Of a stretch of DNA of 46,766 nt, positions 26,082 to 33,419 are shown piece by piece. The stretch covers positions 1-46,766 of the forward strand of contig CAIQQR010000086.1 in the NCBI GenBank assembly GCA_903874055.1, written 5' to 3'. The position numbers and the translations under genes are program-made. The stretch's first letter is position 1; the number at the start of each line of letters is the position of its first letter. Source of the DNA: an uncultured Bacteroidota bacterium. GTDB taxonomy: Bacteria > Bacteroidota > Bacteroidia > Chitinophagales > Chitinophagaceae. The notes under the pieces are model-generated. The model was not told the origin of the DNA. It ran no database searches and saw nothing but the letters and a program-made list of their open reading frames with translations.

Positions 26082-27176
26082 ATGCAAACAAACGAAACAT
26101 TTTCTACTCCAAAATTTCCAGTAGCGACTAAGTCACTTCACGCGGAATTAAAAAGAAGAGTAAATGAATATTTAGAACAACATGAAATTAAAGCAACAGG
26201 AAATTTTAAGCTTTTTTCAAAAGCAATCATTTTAATTGGTTTGTTTTTAATTACCTATGTTCACTTAGTATTTTTTACGCCACCTACATTATTTGCAATT
26301 TTAGAATGTGCTTTTTTTGGGTGCTTGATTGCTGCAATTGGATTTAATGTAATGCACGATGGAAGCCATGGTAGCTTTAGCAAATATGCTTGGTTAAATA
26401 AATTAGCTTCTTCTTCCATTAGTGTTTTAGGAGCTAGTAGATTTATGTGGGGCATGAAACATGTCACTATCCATCATACTTACACGAATATTGATGGAGT
26501 GGATGATGATATTGAAGTTGGCGTTTTAATGAGAATGGCACCTACCCAAAAGCATTATTTAGTGCATCGCTTTCAGCATATTTACTTTTGGGTATTGTAT
26601 ATGTTATTATATATTTTCTGGATTTTCTTTGCTGATTACAAAAAGTATTTTTCTAAAAAAATAGGATCAATCACTTTCAAAAACATGACTTTCGCAGAAC
26701 ACTTTGAGTTTTGGGTAGTTAAAATATACCACGCAGCTGTATTTGTAATTTTACCCATTTACATGTTAGGTTGGGTGAGCTGGTTGGTTGGCTTCTTAAT
26801 TGCCACTTTTGTAGCTGGCCTTGTATTAAGTATTGTATTTCAATTAGCACATACCGTTGATGATACTGAATTCCCTGTGGCAATTCAACCTGAAAATAGA
26901 ATGCCAGACGAATTTGCCGCGCATCAAATTCAAACCACAGCAAATTTTGCTACTAAAAGTAAAATAGTAAGTTGGTTAGTTGGAGGCTTGAATTTTCAAA
27001 TTGAACACCATTTGTTTCCTAAAATCTCACACGTTCACTATCCTGCAATTTCAAAGATTGTAAAAGAAGCATGTGCTGATTTTAAATTAAAATATATTGA
27101 ATATCCTACTGTTGCAAGTGCCATTAAAGCGCATGTTAATTTTTTAAGATTAATGAGTAAGCCCACTGCTGCTTAA
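26082..27176 (+). CDS. Membrane fatty acid desaturase, front-end type
   Basis: A 364-residue di-iron acyl desaturase. The three histidine boxes are present: HDGSHG (~97-102), HVTIHHTYTN (~127-136) and QIEHHLFP (~305-312). The Gln in the third box (QxxHH) is typical of front-end (delta-5/delta-6, linoleoyl-CoA-like) desaturases. No cytochrome b5 domain is fused, so an external electron donor such as a ferredoxin is needed. Hydrophobic segments at ~48-85, 168-187 and 218-262 fit the usual four-helix topology. It would insert a double bond into membrane acyl chains, plausibly for cold adaptation. The gene is monocistronic, with a clear terminator 20 nt after its stop. Regiospecificity cannot be read from sequence. 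Confidence 0.9.
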   Translation: MQTNETFSTPKFPVATKSLHAELKRRVNEYLEQHEIKATGNFKLFSKAIILIGLFLITYVHLVFFTPPTLFAILECAFFGCLIAAIGFNVMHDGSHGSFSKYAWLNKLASSSISVLGASRFMWGMKHVTIHHTYTNIDGVDDDIEVGVLMRMAPTQKHYLVHRFQHIYFWVLYMLLYIFWIFFADYKKYFSKKIGSITFKNMTFAEHFEFWVVKIYHAAVFVILPIYMLGWVSWLVGFLIATFVAGLVLSIVFQLAHTVDDTEFPVAIQPENRMPDEFAAHQIQTTANFATKSKIVSWLVGGLNFQIEHHLFPKISHVHYPAISKIVKEACADFKLKYIEYPTVASAIKAHVNFLRLMSKPTAA

Positions 27177-27196
27177 TCATTTGCTAATACTTATTT

Positions 27197-27224
27197 AAAG
27201 GGATGCAATTAGCATCCCTTTTTT
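27197..27224 (+). terminator. Intrinsic terminator after the desaturase gene
   Basis: A perfect 10-bp stem AAAGGGATGC/GCATCCCTTT with a 5-nt loop (AATTA) and a six-T run, beginning 20 nt after the stop. Confidence 0.9.
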
Positions 27225-27260
27225 AATGCCCATAATTTTGGTTTATATTAATCAGCGCTG

Positions 27261-27324
27261 CTCTGCATTACTCTTCATTGCTCTACATTGCATACTTTGC
27301 ATGGCTCTGCATTGTTCTGATATT
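27261..27324 (+). repeat. Degenerate 10-bp tandem repeat
   Basis: Units of consensus CTCTGCATTG: CTCTGCATTA (27261), CTCTTCATTG (27271), CTCTACATTG (27281), a 14-nt interruption, CTCTGCATTG (27305), then a diverged TTCTGATATT (27315). The unit length is close to one DNA helical turn. Confidence 0.65.
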
Positions 27325-27474
27325 CAAAACATACTTTACTCCGCTGTTCGCAAAACGCTGTAGTTATTATTGGGTATTCAGTTATACTTTTCTAAAATAG
27401 TTTTTCTGTAAAAATGGGTGTTCTTTTTCGCTTCGCTATGCTCAGAGCTGCGTAAAGTTTGTTTTGAATATCAG
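27317..27474. repeat. Inverted repeat pair A (23 nt arms)
   Basis: Arm 27317-27339 (CTGATATTCAAAACATACTT and TAC) is the reverse complement of 27452-27474 at 22 of 23 positions. The arms are 112 nt apart, too far for a simple terminator. Confidence 0.7.
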
Positions 27475-27683
27475 CAGCTGATTTTCAATATAATGCCGTA
27501 GCGAACTTTGAGCCTAGCGTAACTTATTGAATAAGTCATTACATAGTTTATTTAAACATGCGGAGGCACGCCTTATTTTGCCTTTATTAATGTAGCGTTT
27601 GGCGATAGAGAGCCGAGGCGTTATATTAAAATCAGCAATTAATTGTAACCAAATAAATCGAATTTAGCGTTTTGCGAACAGCG
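27342..27683. repeat. Inverted repeat pair B (18 nt arms, perfect)
   Basis: CGCTGTTCGCAAAACGCT (27342-27359) and its exact reverse complement AGCGTTTTGCGAACAGCG (27666-27683) are 306 nt apart. Pair B encloses pairs C and D and interleaves with pair A. Confidence 0.72.
27477..27636. repeat. Inverted repeat pair C (about 20 nt arms)
   Basis: Arm 27477-27497 (GCTGATTTTCAATATAATGC and C) pairs with 27617-27636 (GGCGTTATATTAAAATCAGC) with one extra base and one mismatch. It nests inside pair B. Confidence 0.6.
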
Positions 27684-27741
27684 AAGTATTGGGATGATAT
27701 TGATTATGTATAAATGTTGCAGCCAATAATAGGGAGCCAAT

Positions 27742-27773
27742 AAAAAATCCCGAGGCAGCGCCATCGGGATTTT
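27742..27773 (-). terminator. Intrinsic terminator after topA
   Basis: Read on the minus strand, AAAATCCCGA/TCGGGATTTT arms enclose a GGC/GCC inner stem and are followed by a six-T run. It begins 25 nt after the topA stop. Confidence 0.88.
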
Positions 27774-27798
27774 GATATCTTGAAACAAAAGCAATTAT

Positions 27799-30153
27799 TT
27801 AAGATGCTTTCTTTTTACGGGCTGTTTTGCGTGGAGGATTTTTCTTTAACTCTTCAATAATCTCTTTTACTTCTTCGATAGTTAAAGTTTCAACCTTTTC
27901 TTGTTGCTCTTTTGTCAACTTAAAGTTGCGAAGACCTTGTTTAATGTATGGACCATAGGGGCCTCGAAGTAATTGAATTTTCTCTTTTTCAAATACTTTA
28001 ATGGTGCGCTCATCTTTTGCTTTACGCTTTTCAGCAATCATAGGTGTCAAATCCTCAAGGGTTACTGTATAAGGGTCCATTTCCTTGTTAAGGGAGTAGA
28101 ACTTCTTATCATGCGCCGCATAAGGGCCAAAACGACCAATATTTACAGTTACTTCTGCATCTTCAAATAATCCTAAAGTTCTTGGAAGTTTAAATAATTC
28201 CATAGCTTCTTCAAAACTGATGGTCTCGATACTTTGAGAAGCTTTTAATTTTGCAAATTTTGGTTTTTCTTCCTCATCCTGATGTCCAATTTGTACCATA
28301 GGACCATAGCGACCCATACGAGCAATTACTTTTTTACCTGAAATAGGATCAAATCCCAATTCTCTTTCACCTTTAGCGCGTTCAGCATTTTCTAAAGTAT
28401 GTTCGATGGTGTCATGGAATGGGTTATAAAACTCCTCCAGCATCTTACTCCACTTTAATTTACCTAATGCAATTTCATCAAACTCTCCTTCAATTTTAGC
28501 GGTAAAACCAAAGTCCATTACTTTAGGGAAGTTTAACTTTAAAAAGTCAGTAACCACTAATCCTAAATCGGTAGGAGATAGTTTATTTTTTTCAGCTCCA
28601 GTTATTTCAGAGGCTTCTTCTGTTTTTATTTCATCCTTTGCATTAAGCGATAAAATTTGATATACTCTTTTTACACCTTCTTTTTCTTTTTTCTCAACAT
28701 AATTACGTTTCATAATGGTCGTAATTGTTGGAGCGTAAGTAGAAGGACGTCCAATTCCTAATTCCTCTAATTTTTTAACCAAACTAGCCTCAGTATATCT
28801 GGAAGCTGCTCTGCTAAAGCGTTCTAGGCCAGTCATACTTACAAAATCAAGTACTTGTCCTTTTGCTAATGGAGGTAAAATTGCCTCTGTATTTTCATCC
28901 TCTTCTTCTATTTCATCATCATCCTTGCCTTCTAAATATACTTTTAAGAAACCATCAAACTTCATCACTTCACCACTAGCAGTTAAGGTTTCTTTATTGG
29001 TAGAAATTTCAATTTTTGCAGTCGTCTTTTCAAATTGAGCATCACTCATTTGAGAAGCAATGGTGCGTTTCCAAATTAATTCATATAAACGATTTGTGTC
29101 GGCATCGTCCACCTTTGACTCATTCATATAAGATGGTCTGATTGCTTCGTGCGCTTCCTGTGCACTTTCGTTTTTATTCTTAAACTTTCTTGGTTGATAG
29201 TATTTATCACCAAAGCTTGAATTGATTTCATTTTTAATTGCATCTATTGCCGTCTCACTCAAACTGATGCTATCTGTTCTCATGTAAGTAATCTTACCAC
29301 TTTCGTACAATTTTTGTGCAAGTAACATGGTTTTACTTACGCTATATCCTAATTTTCTTGAAGCTTCCTGTTGTAATGTAGAAGTGGTGAAAGGTGCTGA
29401 TGGCGTACGTTTCCCGTCTTTTACAGAAACGTCTTTAACCGTGTAAGTAGCGCCTTTGCATTCAGTTAAGAATTTTTCAGCGGCACCTGCAGTAGTTAAT
29501 TTTTGAGGGCCGTCGGCTTTAAACTTAACTTTCTTTTTATTGATATCTAATGCAGTAAATAAAGCGGAAACTTTAAATACACTTTCTGGAATAAATTGAT
29601 TTATTTCTCTTTCTCTTTCAGCAATTAATCTTACAGCAACACTTTGTACACGACCAGCGCTTAAGCTTCTTTGCATTCCAATTTTGCGCCATAATACAGG
29701 GCTTAATTCAAAACCCACAATTCTATCTAAAATTCTTCGCGCTTGTTGTGCATCCACTAAATCCATATTAATTAAGCGTGGATTTTCAACAGCTTTTTTT
29801 ATAGCGGGAGCTGTAATTTCATGAAATACAATTCGCTTTGTTTTCTTTGGATCTAAACCTAGCACTTCAGCCAAGTGCCAACTTATGCTTTCTCCTTCAC
29901 GGTCCTCATCCGATGCCAACCAAACTTCCTTCGCCTTCTTGGTCATGGATTTTAATTCTTTCACCACTTTTTCCTTCTCACTTGGGACCATATATCTAGG
30001 GGCAAACTTGTTTTTCAAGTCAATACCCATATCATTTTTTTCCAAATCACGAATGTGACCATAACAACTACGCACTTCAAATTCTTCTCCCAAAATTTTC
30101 TCAATGGTCTTGGCCTTTGCAGGCGACTCAACGATTAGTAAGTTTTTTGACAT
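27799..30153 (-). CDS. topA: DNA topoisomerase I (type IA)
   Basis: A 784-residue topoisomerase I that relaxes negative supercoils through a transient 5'-phosphotyrosine. The ATG at 30151-30153 starts MSKNLLIVESPAKAKTIEK, the standard N-terminus; an in-frame start 14 codons upstream would add an atypical leader. The TOPRIM acidic residues are in SDEDREGE (D82, D84). The active-site Tyr is Y290 in KITYMRTDS. LEELGIGRPSTYAPTITTI (~468-486) follows. The C-terminus has at least two Toprim_C repeats (ISGKKVIARMGRYGPMVQIG and IGRFGPYAAHDKKF) instead of cysteine zinc ribbons, and ends in a Lys/Arg tail. AAGGAG, a Shine-Dalgarno-like hexamer, lies 12 nt before the ATG, which is unusual among genes in this window. 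Confidence 0.96.
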   Translation of the reverse strand: MSKNLLIVESPAKAKTIEKILGEEFEVRSCYGHIRDLEKNDMGIDLKNKFAPRYMVPSEKEKVVKELKSMTKKAKEVWLASDEDREGESISWHLAEVLGLDPKKTKRIVFHEITAPAIKKAVENPRLINMDLVDAQQARRILDRIVGFELSPVLWRKIGMQRSLSAGRVQSVAVRLIAEREREINQFIPESVFKVSALFTALDINKKKVKFKADGPQKLTTAGAAEKFLTECKGATYTVKDVSVKDGKRTPSAPFTTSTLQQEASRKLGYSVSKTMLLAQKLYESGKITYMRTDSISLSETAIDAIKNEINSSFGDKYYQPRKFKNKNESAQEAHEAIRPSYMNESKVDDADTNRLYELIWKRTIASQMSDAQFEKTTAKIEISTNKETLTASGEVMKFDGFLKVYLEGKDDDEIEEEDENTEAILPPLAKGQVLDFVSMTGLERFSRAASRYTEASLVKKLEELGIGRPSTYAPTITTIMKRNYVEKKEKEGVKRVYQILSLNAKDEIKTEEASEITGAEKNKLSPTDLGLVVTDFLKLNFPKVMDFGFTAKIEGEFDEIALGKLKWSKMLEEFYNPFHDTIEHTLENAERAKGERELGFDPISGKKVIARMGRYGPMVQIGHQDEEEKPKFAKLKASQSIETISFEEAMELFKLPRTLGLFEDAEVTVNIGRFGPYAAHDKKFYSLNKEMDPYTVTLEDLTPMIAEKRKAKDERTIKVFEKEKIQLLRGPYGPYIKQGLRNFKLTKEQQEKVETLTIEEVKEIIEELKKNPPRKTARKKKAS

Positions 30154-30253
30154 AGTAGTCAACCGCTCCTTCGGGTTTTTTATATTGAAAATCAACTATT
30201 TAAGTAATAAACAAGTGCATACATTAAAGTAGGCAAGTTCAATACTCGTGGTG

Positions 30254-30284
30254 CAATATTAGCCTATTCAATTTGAAAAATAAA
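30254..30284 (-). promoter_or_regulatory. Weak candidate promoter for topA
   Basis: On the minus strand TTTA, a 19-nt spacer, then TAATATTG (one base off TANNTTTG), 100 nt upstream of the topA ATG. The region is AT-rich, so confidence is low. Confidence 0.28.
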
Positions 30285-30296
30285 AATCATATATCA

Positions 30297-31166
30297 TTAA
30301 GCACTCAAAAAAGCCACAATTTGATCCACAATTTCGGGGGTTTTATATACTTTATTATGCCCTAAACCTTTGGTAATCAGGAACTTAATATTTTGGCCTG
30401 CATTTTTTTGAAAATTTTTCAAATCTGAGTAAGGGCAAACTCGATCTCCTTCGTCATGTACCCATAGTACTTGACCTTTGTAATTTTCAATAGCACGATC
30501 AGCTTCAAAAAACGAAATGGGCTTAGTAGATAACTTTCTTAATTCATTATAGAATGCCTGAATCACTGGTTCGGAGAATCGCATCATTGAAAAGTAATTG
30601 GCAAAAGTGGTCGTAGTTTTAGTAGCAGGAGCGATTAACACAAATTTATGTTGTTCAGGATTCGTAATTTCTTCTGCGACCATTGCTAAAGTTATTGCTC
30701 CCAGGGAATGGCCCATAAAATGATCAATCGGCCCATACTTATTAATAATATGTTCAATTGCGTTTTTATAGACTATAATATTAATATACTTTCCTTGGCT
30801 TTGTCCATGACCAGGCGCATCAAATCCAATAACACGGAAGCCATTTTTTAAAAGAGGTTGTACATATTTCTCAAACTTGTAAAAATAGCTAGCATATCCA
30901 TGGCAAATCAAAACGGTTTTGCCATTGCTATTGGTTGGAATCCATTCATAACCTTTTATGGTAATTCCGCTAGATACTGTTAATTCAAGTTGTTTTGCCT
31001 GATGAAAAATGGCTGGTGCTTTTGTTTTCTTATATTTTGGATAAGGCGTACAAAATAAGTTAAAAGCTAATTTTCCTGCCATTGCTGGAGAAAGTTTCCC
31101 AATAGTGCTGAATTTAGTTCTTAAAAATTGGAGGTACATTCTTTCTGAAAAGCCAGGCTTAGACAT
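30297..31166 (-). CDS. Alpha/beta hydrolase
   Basis: A 289-residue alpha/beta-hydrolase-fold protein. Fold markers in order: the oxyanion loop LICHGYASYFYKF (~87-98), FDAPGHGQSQGK (~115-126), the nucleophile Ser154 in GHSLGA, a probable acid Asp in WVHDEGDRVCPY (~236-247) and the catalytic His in KGLGHNKVY (~267). The N-terminal ~60 residues, rich in Lys and aromatic residues, replace a signal peptide, so it is probably cytoplasmic or membrane-attached. It could be an esterase, a lysophospholipase-like enzyme or a thioesterase; the substrate cannot be told. Monocistronic on the minus strand, divergent from the ferredoxin gene. Confidence 0.88.
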   Translation of the reverse strand: MSKPGFSERMYLQFLRTKFSTIGKLSPAMAGKLAFNLFCTPYPKYKKTKAPAIFHQAKQLELTVSSGITIKGYEWIPTNSNGKTVLICHGYASYFYKFEKYVQPLLKNGFRVIGFDAPGHGQSQGKYINIIVYKNAIEHIINKYGPIDHFMGHSLGAITLAMVAEEITNPEQHKFVLIAPATKTTTTFANYFSMMRFSEPVIQAFYNELRKLSTKPISFFEADRAIENYKGQVLWVHDEGDRVCPYSDLKNFQKNAGQNIKFLITKGLGHNKVYKTPEIVDQIVAFLSA

Positions 31167-31185
31167 ATGCTTGAATTAGGCAGCA

Positions 31186-31193
31186 AAGATAAG
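31186..31193 (-). promoter_or_regulatory. Putative -7 element for the alpha/beta hydrolase gene
   Basis: On the minus strand TATCTTTG followed by C, an exact TANNTTTG match 19 nt upstream of the ATG. No clear -33 element. Confidence 0.42.
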
Positions 31194-31243
31194 CGCAGAT
31201 AAAGCGTTTGGTGTATTTTTTTTGTATTTCGACAACAAAAAGT

Positions 31244-31274
31244 CTTGTATCAAGGCCGTTAAAAGCTATTTTTG
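31244..31274 (+). promoter_or_regulatory. Promoter for the ferredoxin-iscX-kdsC-ubiA-maf run
   Basis: CTTG (31244-31247), a 19-nt spacer, then TATTTTTG (31267-31274) followed by C. The -7 matches exactly and the -33 in three of four bases. It lies 22 nt upstream of the ATG at 31297, which supports that start over an upstream in-frame TTG at 31222. Confidence 0.6.
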
Positions 31275-31296
31275 CAAAAACACATTCTTTAAACAT

Positions 31297-31632
31297 ATGT
31301 ACGATCTAAAAATTAATTTTGAGCAAAAGGGATTAGCGCCTGTAGTATTAAACAATGTAAAGGCGGGAGAGAGTTTATTAGAAGTAATATTGGACGCAGG
31401 TATCGAACTTCACCATAATTGTGGCGCGGTATGTGCATGTAGTACTTGTCATTTATATATTAAAAAAGGGATGGAATTTTTAGAAGAATTATCTGACAAA
31501 GAAGAAGATTTTATTGATAGAGCTGTTAGCCCAAGAATAGAATCTCGTTTAGGATGTCAATGTATAATTCAAGAAGGAAATGGTGAGATTGAAGTAACCT
31601 TGCCAGATCAAACTCAATTTTTAGGGGAGTAA
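31297..31632 (+). CDS. fdx: [2Fe-2S] ferredoxin, adrenodoxin/ISC type
   Basis: A 111-residue plant/vertebrate-fold [2Fe-2S] ferredoxin. Cluster ligands follow the adrenodoxin spacing: C42-x5-C48-x2-C51 and C87 in SRLGCQC. C46 and C89 are extra cysteines nearby. The HHNCGAVCACSTCHLYI and DRAVSPRIESRLGCQC regions closely resemble ISC-type ferredoxins, which donate electrons for Fe-S cluster assembly. The ATG at 31297 is chosen because the promoter lies inside the longer in-frame extension. iscX follows after 42 nt, supporting the Fe-S role, although iscS, iscU and iscA are not here. Cytoplasmic. It might also feed electrons to the desaturase or LipA, which is speculation. Confidence 0.92.
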   Translation: MYDLKINFEQKGLAPVVLNNVKAGESLLEVILDAGIELHHNCGAVCACSTCHLYIKKGMEFLEELSDKEEDFIDRAVSPRIESRLGCQCIIQEGNGEIEVTLPDQTQFLGE

Positions 31633-31674
31633 AATAAAAAAAAATAAAATATTTAAAGAGAAAAAATTAATTAT

Positions 31675-31914
31675 ATGTCGCAGTTTGAACCACCAATTTA
31701 CTGGAATGATCATGAGGATATCGCTCAAAAATTATATGAAAAGTTTGGCGATGATTTTACGGAATCAAAAATCTACAGAGTTCGCTTTACCGATTTATTA
31801 AATTGGGTATTAGAATTACCTCATTTTGAAGGCAAAAAAGAAGAGTCAAATGAGGGGCATTTGGAGATGATTCAAAGTGCATGGGTGTATGAGTGGCGTG
31901 ATAACCAAAAATAG
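31675..31914 (+). CDS. iscX: IscX (Fe-S cluster assembly regulator)
   Basis: A 79-residue acidic protein of the IscX/YfhJ family. Characteristic sequence is visible: WNDHEDIAQKLYEKFGDD (~9-26), VRFTDLLNWVLELPHFEG (~36-53) and ESNEGHLEMIQSAWVYEW near the C-terminus. In E. coli IscX binds IscS and iron and tunes cluster assembly. Here it sits 42 nt after the ferredoxin gene and 29 nt before kdsC, detached from any isc operon. Length is normal for the family (about 66-80). Confidence 0.93.
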   Translation: MSQFEPPIYWNDHEDIAQKLYEKFGDDFTESKIYRVRFTDLLNWVLELPHFEGKKEESNEGHLEMIQSAWVYEWRDNQK

Positions 31915-31943
31915 GTATACATTTAATTATTAAAATTGTTGTT

Positions 31944-32459
31944 TTGTTAGCCAGCTTAAAAAAAATATCCTGTTTTGTATTTGATGTTGATGGTGTATTA
32001 ACCAATGGCGAAGTAATTGTTATGCCCAATGGTATATTGGTTCGTAAAATGAATATCAAAGACGGTTATGCGCTACAATTGGCTATAAAAAAAGGGTATC
32101 ATGTTTGGGTAATTTCAGGTGGTAATTCTGAAGAAGTGGAGGATAGATTACGCAAGTTGGGAATTACTGAAGTACACATGCGCGTTAAAGACAAAAGAGC
32201 GCTTTTGCAAGAACTTTCTATTTTACATGGTATAGCATTAGACGAAATGTTATTTATGGGCGATGATATGCCCGACTACGAGGCAATGAGTATCGTAGGA
32301 ATTGCAGCTTGTCCCAAAGACGCAGCGGTGGATATTAAATCTATTTCAACATATATCGCATTGGCAAATGGTGGCGACGGATGTGCAAGAGAAGTGATTG
32401 AAAAGGTCTTGAAATTAAATGACAGATGGGATGTTGAAGACCATGTGCGTGCTCAGTAA
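31944..32459 (+). CDS. kdsC: 3-deoxy-D-manno-octulosonate 8-phosphate phosphatase, KdsC type
   Basis: A 171-residue C0-type HAD phosphatase (no cap domain), which removes phosphate from KDO-8-phosphate on the way to lipopolysaccharide. Motif I is CFVFDVDGVLTNG (D14, D16), motif II lies in VWVISGGNSEEVEDRLRKLG, motif III is the Lys in VKDKRALL, and motif IV is MLFMGDDMPDYEAM. No ATG is available upstream of the DVD motif in this frame; the start is a TTG at 31944, 29 nt after iscX. A related ribonucleotide-sugar phosphatase or NeuA-associated HAD is a less likely identity. The gene is part of the run starting at 31297. Confidence 0.9.
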   Translation: MLASLKKISCFVFDVDGVLTNGEVIVMPNGILVRKMNIKDGYALQLAIKKGYHVWVISGGNSEEVEDRLRKLGITEVHMRVKDKRALLQELSILHGIALDEMLFMGDDMPDYEAMSIVGIAACPKDAAVDIKSISTYIALANGGDGCAREVIEKVLKLNDRWDVEDHVRAQ

Positions 32460-32480
32460 AAATGCCCTAAATAATTATTC

Positions 32481-33416
32481 TTGAAAACAATTATTCATTT
32501 CTTTAGACTCGTAAGGTGGACTAATCTAGTATTTATTTTATTGGCTGAATTTTTATTTCACTTTTGTATCTACAAGCCATTATATCCATTGTCTGGGCCA
32601 CAGGTTGATAATACTTTTTATTTAGTAGCACTTACCAATATTTTAATTGCAGCTGCAGGTTACATTATCAATGATTATTTTGATGTCAATATTGATCAAG
32701 TAAACAAGCCACAAAAAGTAGTAGTGGGTTCACATATTAGCAGAAGGTGGGTAATTTTTTCTCATTTGTTTTTTAGTATTGTAGCCGTATATATTGCTGC
32801 TTTGGTATTTCCATTTAAACAATATTGGCATATTCACATATCCAACATAATAGCCATTTTATTGTTATGGTTCTATTCAACAAATTTTAAAAAAGATTTT
32901 TTAATTGGGAATATAGTTATCTCTTTATTAACCTCATGGTCCATCGCAGTGGTATATTTTTCTAAATTCACCATTCAGGAAATAACACATCCATTAATCA
33001 GCGATACAGCTAATTTTAGATTTGCAAAATTGATGATGTTGTATAGCATATTTGCTTTCATATTAACCTTGGTAAGAGAGGCTTTAAAAGACATGGAGGA
33101 TATCGAAGGGGATCAAAAATTTGACTGTAAAACTTTACCCATTGTTTGGGGGTTAATGCCAACTAAAATATATATTAGTATATGGCTGGTTGTTGTAATA
33201 GCTTGCTTGGCAATTATTCAGTTGTATGTAATTCCTTTTGGATGGTGGTACAGTATTTTTTATTGTATAGTATTCATTATAGCTCCACTAACTTTCGTTT
33301 TATTTAAGTTAAAAAATTCTTTTTTGAGCAGTGATTTCCGAAGGCTAAGTGCATATGTAAAGTTTGCTATGCTTGCTGGAATTTTATCCATGTTGTTTTT
33401 TTACTTTTTATTTTAG
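32481..33416 (+). CDS. UbiA-family prenyltransferase (GGGP synthase-like)
   Basis: A 311-residue intramembrane prenyltransferase. The two Asp-rich motifs of UbiA enzymes are present: NDYFDVNIDQVNKP (~66-79) and REALKDMEDIEGDQKFDCKTLP (~201-222). About eight or nine transmembrane segments are visible. The Bacteroidota members are usually called geranylgeranylglycerol-phosphate geranylgeranyltransferase by similarity to archaeal enzymes; the actual acceptor is uncertain, and quinone precursors are an alternative. The start is a TTG at 32481, because a stop codon lies nine bases upstream in frame and the next codons encode the conserved FFRLVRWTN segment. It lies 21 nt after kdsC and 3 nt before maf. 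Confidence 0.88.
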   Translation: MKTIIHFFRLVRWTNLVFILLAEFLFHFCIYKPLYPLSGPQVDNTFYLVALTNILIAAAGYIINDYFDVNIDQVNKPQKVVVGSHISRRWVIFSHLFFSIVAVYIAALVFPFKQYWHIHISNIIAILLLWFYSTNFKKDFLIGNIVISLLTSWSIAVVYFSKFTIQEITHPLISDTANFRFAKLMMLYSIFAFILTLVREALKDMEDIEGDQKFDCKTLPIVWGLMPTKIYISIWLVVVIACLAIIQLYVIPFGWWYSIFYCIVFIIAPLTFVLFKLKNSFLSSDFRRLSAYVKFAMLAGILSMLFFYFLF

Positions 33417-33419
33417 TCT

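Larger units (their letters stand above)
27225..27741. other. Gene-free, repeat-rich intergenic region
   Basis: This 517-nt stretch lies between convergent terminators of the desaturase and topA genes. No open frame of credible length or family resemblance is present on either strand, and no tRNA or rRNA is recognisable. Its left end (27261-27324) is a degenerate 10-bp tandem repeat. To the right, at least four pairs of imperfect inverted repeats interleave: 27317-27339 with 27452-27474, 27342-27359 with 27666-27683, 27434-27449 with 27504-27519, and 27477-27497 with 27617-27636. Local GC content is higher and the word composition differs from the neighbouring genes. It may be a mosaic of dispersed intergenic repeats, a decayed small element, or a structured RNA; I cannot decide from one copy. 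Confidence 0.6.

Noticed and set aside
27261..27324. CRISPR array
   Set aside because: The units are about 10 bp, contiguous and degenerate, with no spacers and no cas genes.
27225..27741. Insertion sequence or transposon remnant
   Set aside because: Inverted repeats exist but no transposase fragment is readable on either strand and no target-site duplication is evident; kept only as a repeat-rich region.
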